Shown here: piece by piece, positions 61,433-64,000 of the stretch | How positions within the stretch are numbered: the stretch's first letter is position 1 | How the letters are laid out: each line of letters starts with the position of its first letter | Assembly (NCBI GenBank): GCA_011799875.1 | Contig: CM022298.1 | Coordinates: 53,993,074 to 54,057,073, forward strand | Source of the DNA: Thinopyrum elongatum | Lineage: Eukaryota > Streptophyta > Magnoliopsida > Poales > Poaceae | DNA: 64,000 bases | Direction: 5' to 3' | The notes under the pieces: model-generated | Seen by the model: only the letters and a program-made list of their open reading frames with translations | What the model was told of the DNA's origin: nothing | The model's database searches: none | Translations under genes and position numbers: made by a program

Positions 61433-61680
61433 CACGCGTCTCCGGGGTGTGCCCCCCTCACGGCGGCTCCCCCGAAGGCCGGCACATGAGGGGGGAAACT
61501 GACGCGTCGGTCTACACGATGGGGAAGATGAATTGTAATTTTTTTCATCAATTTTTCGTGGATGAGAAGTATCCGAACATTCCCTCTAGCGGATTGATCT
61601 TCGCCGCGTTCTACAGCTCGGCCGGCGGCCTCCTGTGGGCTAGCATGCCGCCAAACTTGCGTAGGCGAGCCTCTCCACAA
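61433..61680 (+). repeat. Satellite unit with rearranged A half
   Basis: An A-A junction at 61433 is followed by an atypical A start (ggcggctcccccgaaggccg). After gtctacacgatggggaagatg it jumps to the AT-rich B core (taatttttttcatcaatttt). Most of the A half and the first part of B are missing. Confidence 0.6.
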
Positions 61681-64000
61681 GTTTGAACTGTTGTGGCGGT
61701 TGCAAAGCCCGGCCGTCTCCGGGGTGTGGCCCCCTCACGACGGCGCCGCCGCGCCGGCCCTGGAGGGGGGAACAGGACGCGTCGGGTCACACGAGGGATC
61801 TTTCTGTGGGTCTGGCCCGATGGTTGCTCAAAGTGTTCCTATGGGCTGACCTAACACAACCGGGTGGAGAGGTCCCTGGTCAAAGCCCGGTGTCAATGTC
61901 AAAGGCTAGATCCCGTGGTCAAACGTACAGGGTTAGCGACGGGGCCCTGGGGGGTAGTCAATGCCACCGAGCTCGCACCGGGACCCTCATACATGCGGGT
62001 GGTGCGTGGCATGTCCGAAGAGGCGGCACGCTCTCCGGGGTGTGCCCCCCTCACGGACGGCGATGACACTGTTAGACGTTTCTGTGGGTAACGATGCGTC
62101 GTGAATATGTAAAATACTCGGAGCGCGATAAAATCATGAGTTTTTTACAGAGTGGGGCACAAGTTGCTATAGGACTGAGGTAATTTTTTCATAATTTTGG
62201 TGATGGGAAGTATCTGACACACTCTCCTCTCCGCGGATTGCTCTCCGCGTGTCTGCGACTGTGGCCCGGCGGCCTCCAGGGCAGCCATCGCCGCAAATCT
62301 CGTAGGGCGCTCCTCTCACAGTTCTGGAAGTGTTGTGGCGTTTGCAAAACCCGGCAGGCGTCTCCCGGGTGTGGCCCCCCTCAGGACGCGCGCCGCCCGG
62401 CACCGTGAGGGGGGAAATGGCGCGTCGGGTCTACACGAGGGGATCTTGCTGTGGGTCTGGCCCGGATGTTGCTCAAAGTGTTCCTTGGGCTGACCTAACA
62501 CAACCGGGTGAGAGGTCCACTGGTCAAACCGTCTGTGCAAGTCAAAGGCTAGATCCTGGTCAAACGCTACGGGTTAGGCGGACGGGGGCCCTGGGGGGTA
62601 GCAATGCCACCGGGAGCGTGCACCGGCCCTCATACATGTGCGGTTGGTGCGGTGGCATGTCCAAAGGCGCACGCGTCTCCGGGGTGTGCCCCCCCTCACG
62701 GACGGCGGATGACACGGTAGTAGAGCTTCTGTCGTAACGATCGGCGTGAAATATTATTAAATACTCGGACGGATAAATAATGAGTTTTTTACACGCGGTG
62801 GGCACATTGCTATAGGACTAATGGTAATTTTTCTAATTTTTGTGATGGAGAAGTATCTGAACACTTCCCTCTACGCGGATTGCTCCCGCGTGTCTAGACT
62901 GTGGCCGCGGCGGCTCGGTGGGCTAGCATGCCGCCAAATCTTGCGTAGGCGGCCTCTCACAAGTCTGGAAGTGTTGTGGCGGTTGCAAAGCCCGGCACGC
63001 TCTCCGGGGTGTGGCCCCCCTCACAGCGCCGCCGCCGGCACCTGGGGGGAAACGGACGCGTCGGGTTCTACACGAGGGGATCTTGCTGTGGGTCTGGCCC
63101 GGATGTTGCTCCAAAGTGTTCCTATGGGCTGCCTAACAAACCGGGTGGGAGAGGTCCACTGTCAACCCGTCCGTGCAAAGTCAAAGGGCTAGATCCCGTG
63201 TCAAACGCTACAGGTTAGGCGGGACGGGGGCCGCGGGGGGTAGCATGCCACCGGAGCGTCGCCACCGGGCCCTCATACATGCGGGGTGGTGCGGTGGCAT
63301 GCCGAAGAGGCGCACGCGTCTCCGGGGTTGCCCTCCCTCACGGACGGCGATGACACGGTAGTAGACGTTCTGCGGGTAACGATGCGGCGTGAATATATTA
63401 AATACTCGGAGCGCGATAAAATCATGAGTTTTTTACATGACGTGGCACATGTGATCTAGGACTGGTAATTTTCATAATTTTGGTGATGGAGAAGTATCTG
63501 AACACTTCCCTCTACGCGGATCTCTCCGCGTGTCAACACTGTGGCGGCGGCCTCCGGGGCTTAGCTGCCCCAAATCTTGCGTAGGCGGCATCCACGTCTG
63601 AATTGTTGTGGCGGTTGCAAAAGCCGGCACGCTCTCCGGGGTGTGGCCCCCCTCACGGACGGCGCCGCCGCGCCGGCACCTGGAGGGGGGAAACGGACGC
63701 GTCGGGTCTACACGGAGGTCTTGCTGTGGGTCTGGCCCGGATGTTGCTCCAAATTATTCCTATGGGCTGACCTAACACAACCGGGTGAGAGGTCCACTGG
63801 TCAAAGCCCTCCGTGCAAAGTCAAAGGGCTAGATCCCTGGTCAAACGCTACAGGGTTAGGCGGGGAGGGGGCCCTGGGGGGTAGCAATGCCACCGAGCGT
63901 CGCACCGGGCCCTCATACATGCGGGGTGGTGCGGTGGCATGTCCAAGAGGCGGCACGCTTCTCCGGGGTGTGCCCCTCACGGACGGCGATGACACGGTAG

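Larger units (their letters stand above)
18421..64000 (+). repeat. Tandem satellite array, unit about 667 bp, about 68 copies
   Basis: The same unit repeats head to tail without interruption to the end of the window. The anchor gtgtctacgactgtggccgg occurs at 24414, 25081, 25748, 26415 and so on; 49 steps from 19092 to 51694 average 665 bp. Each unit has a GC-rich A half (cggacggcgccgccgccggc ... gcaatgccaccggagcgtcg) and a B half with an AT-rich core (gtaatttttcataatttttg). Between clean units differences are mostly single substitutions, often CpG transitions. No other transposon has inserted. I do not recognise it as pSc119.2, Afa/pAs1, Spelt1, CentT-type or rDNA spacer repeats, though this was judged from memory only. 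The array continues past 64000. Confidence 0.95.
52210..64000. other. Indel-rich part of the array, probably low-quality sequence
   Basis: Up to about 52200 units are 655-674 bp and differ mainly by substitutions. From about 52210 on, single-base deletions and some insertions appear every few tens of bases in all parts of the unit, mainly in homopolymers (ccccc, ggg, tttttt, aaa), while substitutions are not notably increased. Examples are cacttcctctacggcgatt, agttttt acatgacg and tttgtgatggagagtatc. This is the pattern of uncorrected single-molecule reads. Unit lengths and junctions in this stretch should be read with caution. Confidence 0.75.

Noticed and set aside
18421..64000. CRISPR array or rDNA spacer
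   Set aside because: The whole 667-bp unit is repeated with no variable spacers, and no rRNA gene sequence is present anywhere in the window.

Overview
The window is plant nuclear DNA, almost certainly from a Triticeae grass (wheat, Aegilops, barley or rye type). The basis is its repeat content: Stowaway MITEs with CTCCCTCCGT ends, Au-SINE-like fragments, a CACTA element with subterminal TATGCCGACGG repeats, and a monocot-style S-domain receptor kinase. No intact protein-coding gene is visible; every recognisable coding region is truncated, split or carries stops and frameshifts.

Layout. 1-4640 is intergenic and transposon-rich: a Stowaway MITE (771-928), a 314-bp tandem duplication (1341-1967), a decayed LINE 3' end (2150-3495), a TC/CA microsatellite and two SINE tails. 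4650-9160 (minus strand) holds the 3' part of a G-type lectin S-receptor-like kinase gene: a PAN/apple exon and four kinase exons, separated by an intron full of transposons, including a retroposon inserted inside a SINE. At 9161 the PAN exon is cut by the CACTATACCGG-type left end of a CACTA transposon (first bases CACTACCGG). The CACTA body runs to about 18290. It carries two minus-strand pseudogenes, TNPA-like (10051-12485) and TNP2-like transposase (12660-16333), a 207-bp foldback (16461-16667), and subterminal repeats at both sides. Its right terminal inverted repeat is not present.

From about 18420 to the end of the window (about 45.6 kb, continuing beyond) the DNA is one uninterrupted tandem satellite with a unit of about 667 bp, roughly 68 copies, all in one orientation. 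I do not recognise this satellite as a named family. The unit is itself a diverged dimer: a near-identical box of about 40 bp occurs twice per unit, 333 and 334 bp apart, with weaker similarity in the flanks. Units fall into variant classes arranged in higher-order repeats: a 3-unit pattern (about 2.0 kb) at 19.7-24.3 kb, a 7-unit pattern (4.66 kb) repeated at 27.1-36.4 kb, and a 5-unit block copied 6.67 kb away (39.1-48.5 kb). A diverged, inverted piece of the same satellite (18326-18420) lies between the CACTA remnant and the array.

At about 52.2 kb the character of the sequence changes abruptly: single-base deletions become frequent everywhere. This looks like unpolished long-read or gap-fill sequence rather than biology, although irregular A-A-B half-unit arrangements in that stretch may be real. 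The strongest candidate for something undescribed is the 667-bp satellite, its dimeric and higher-order organisation, and its direct abutment on a CACTA element that interrupts a receptor-kinase gene.
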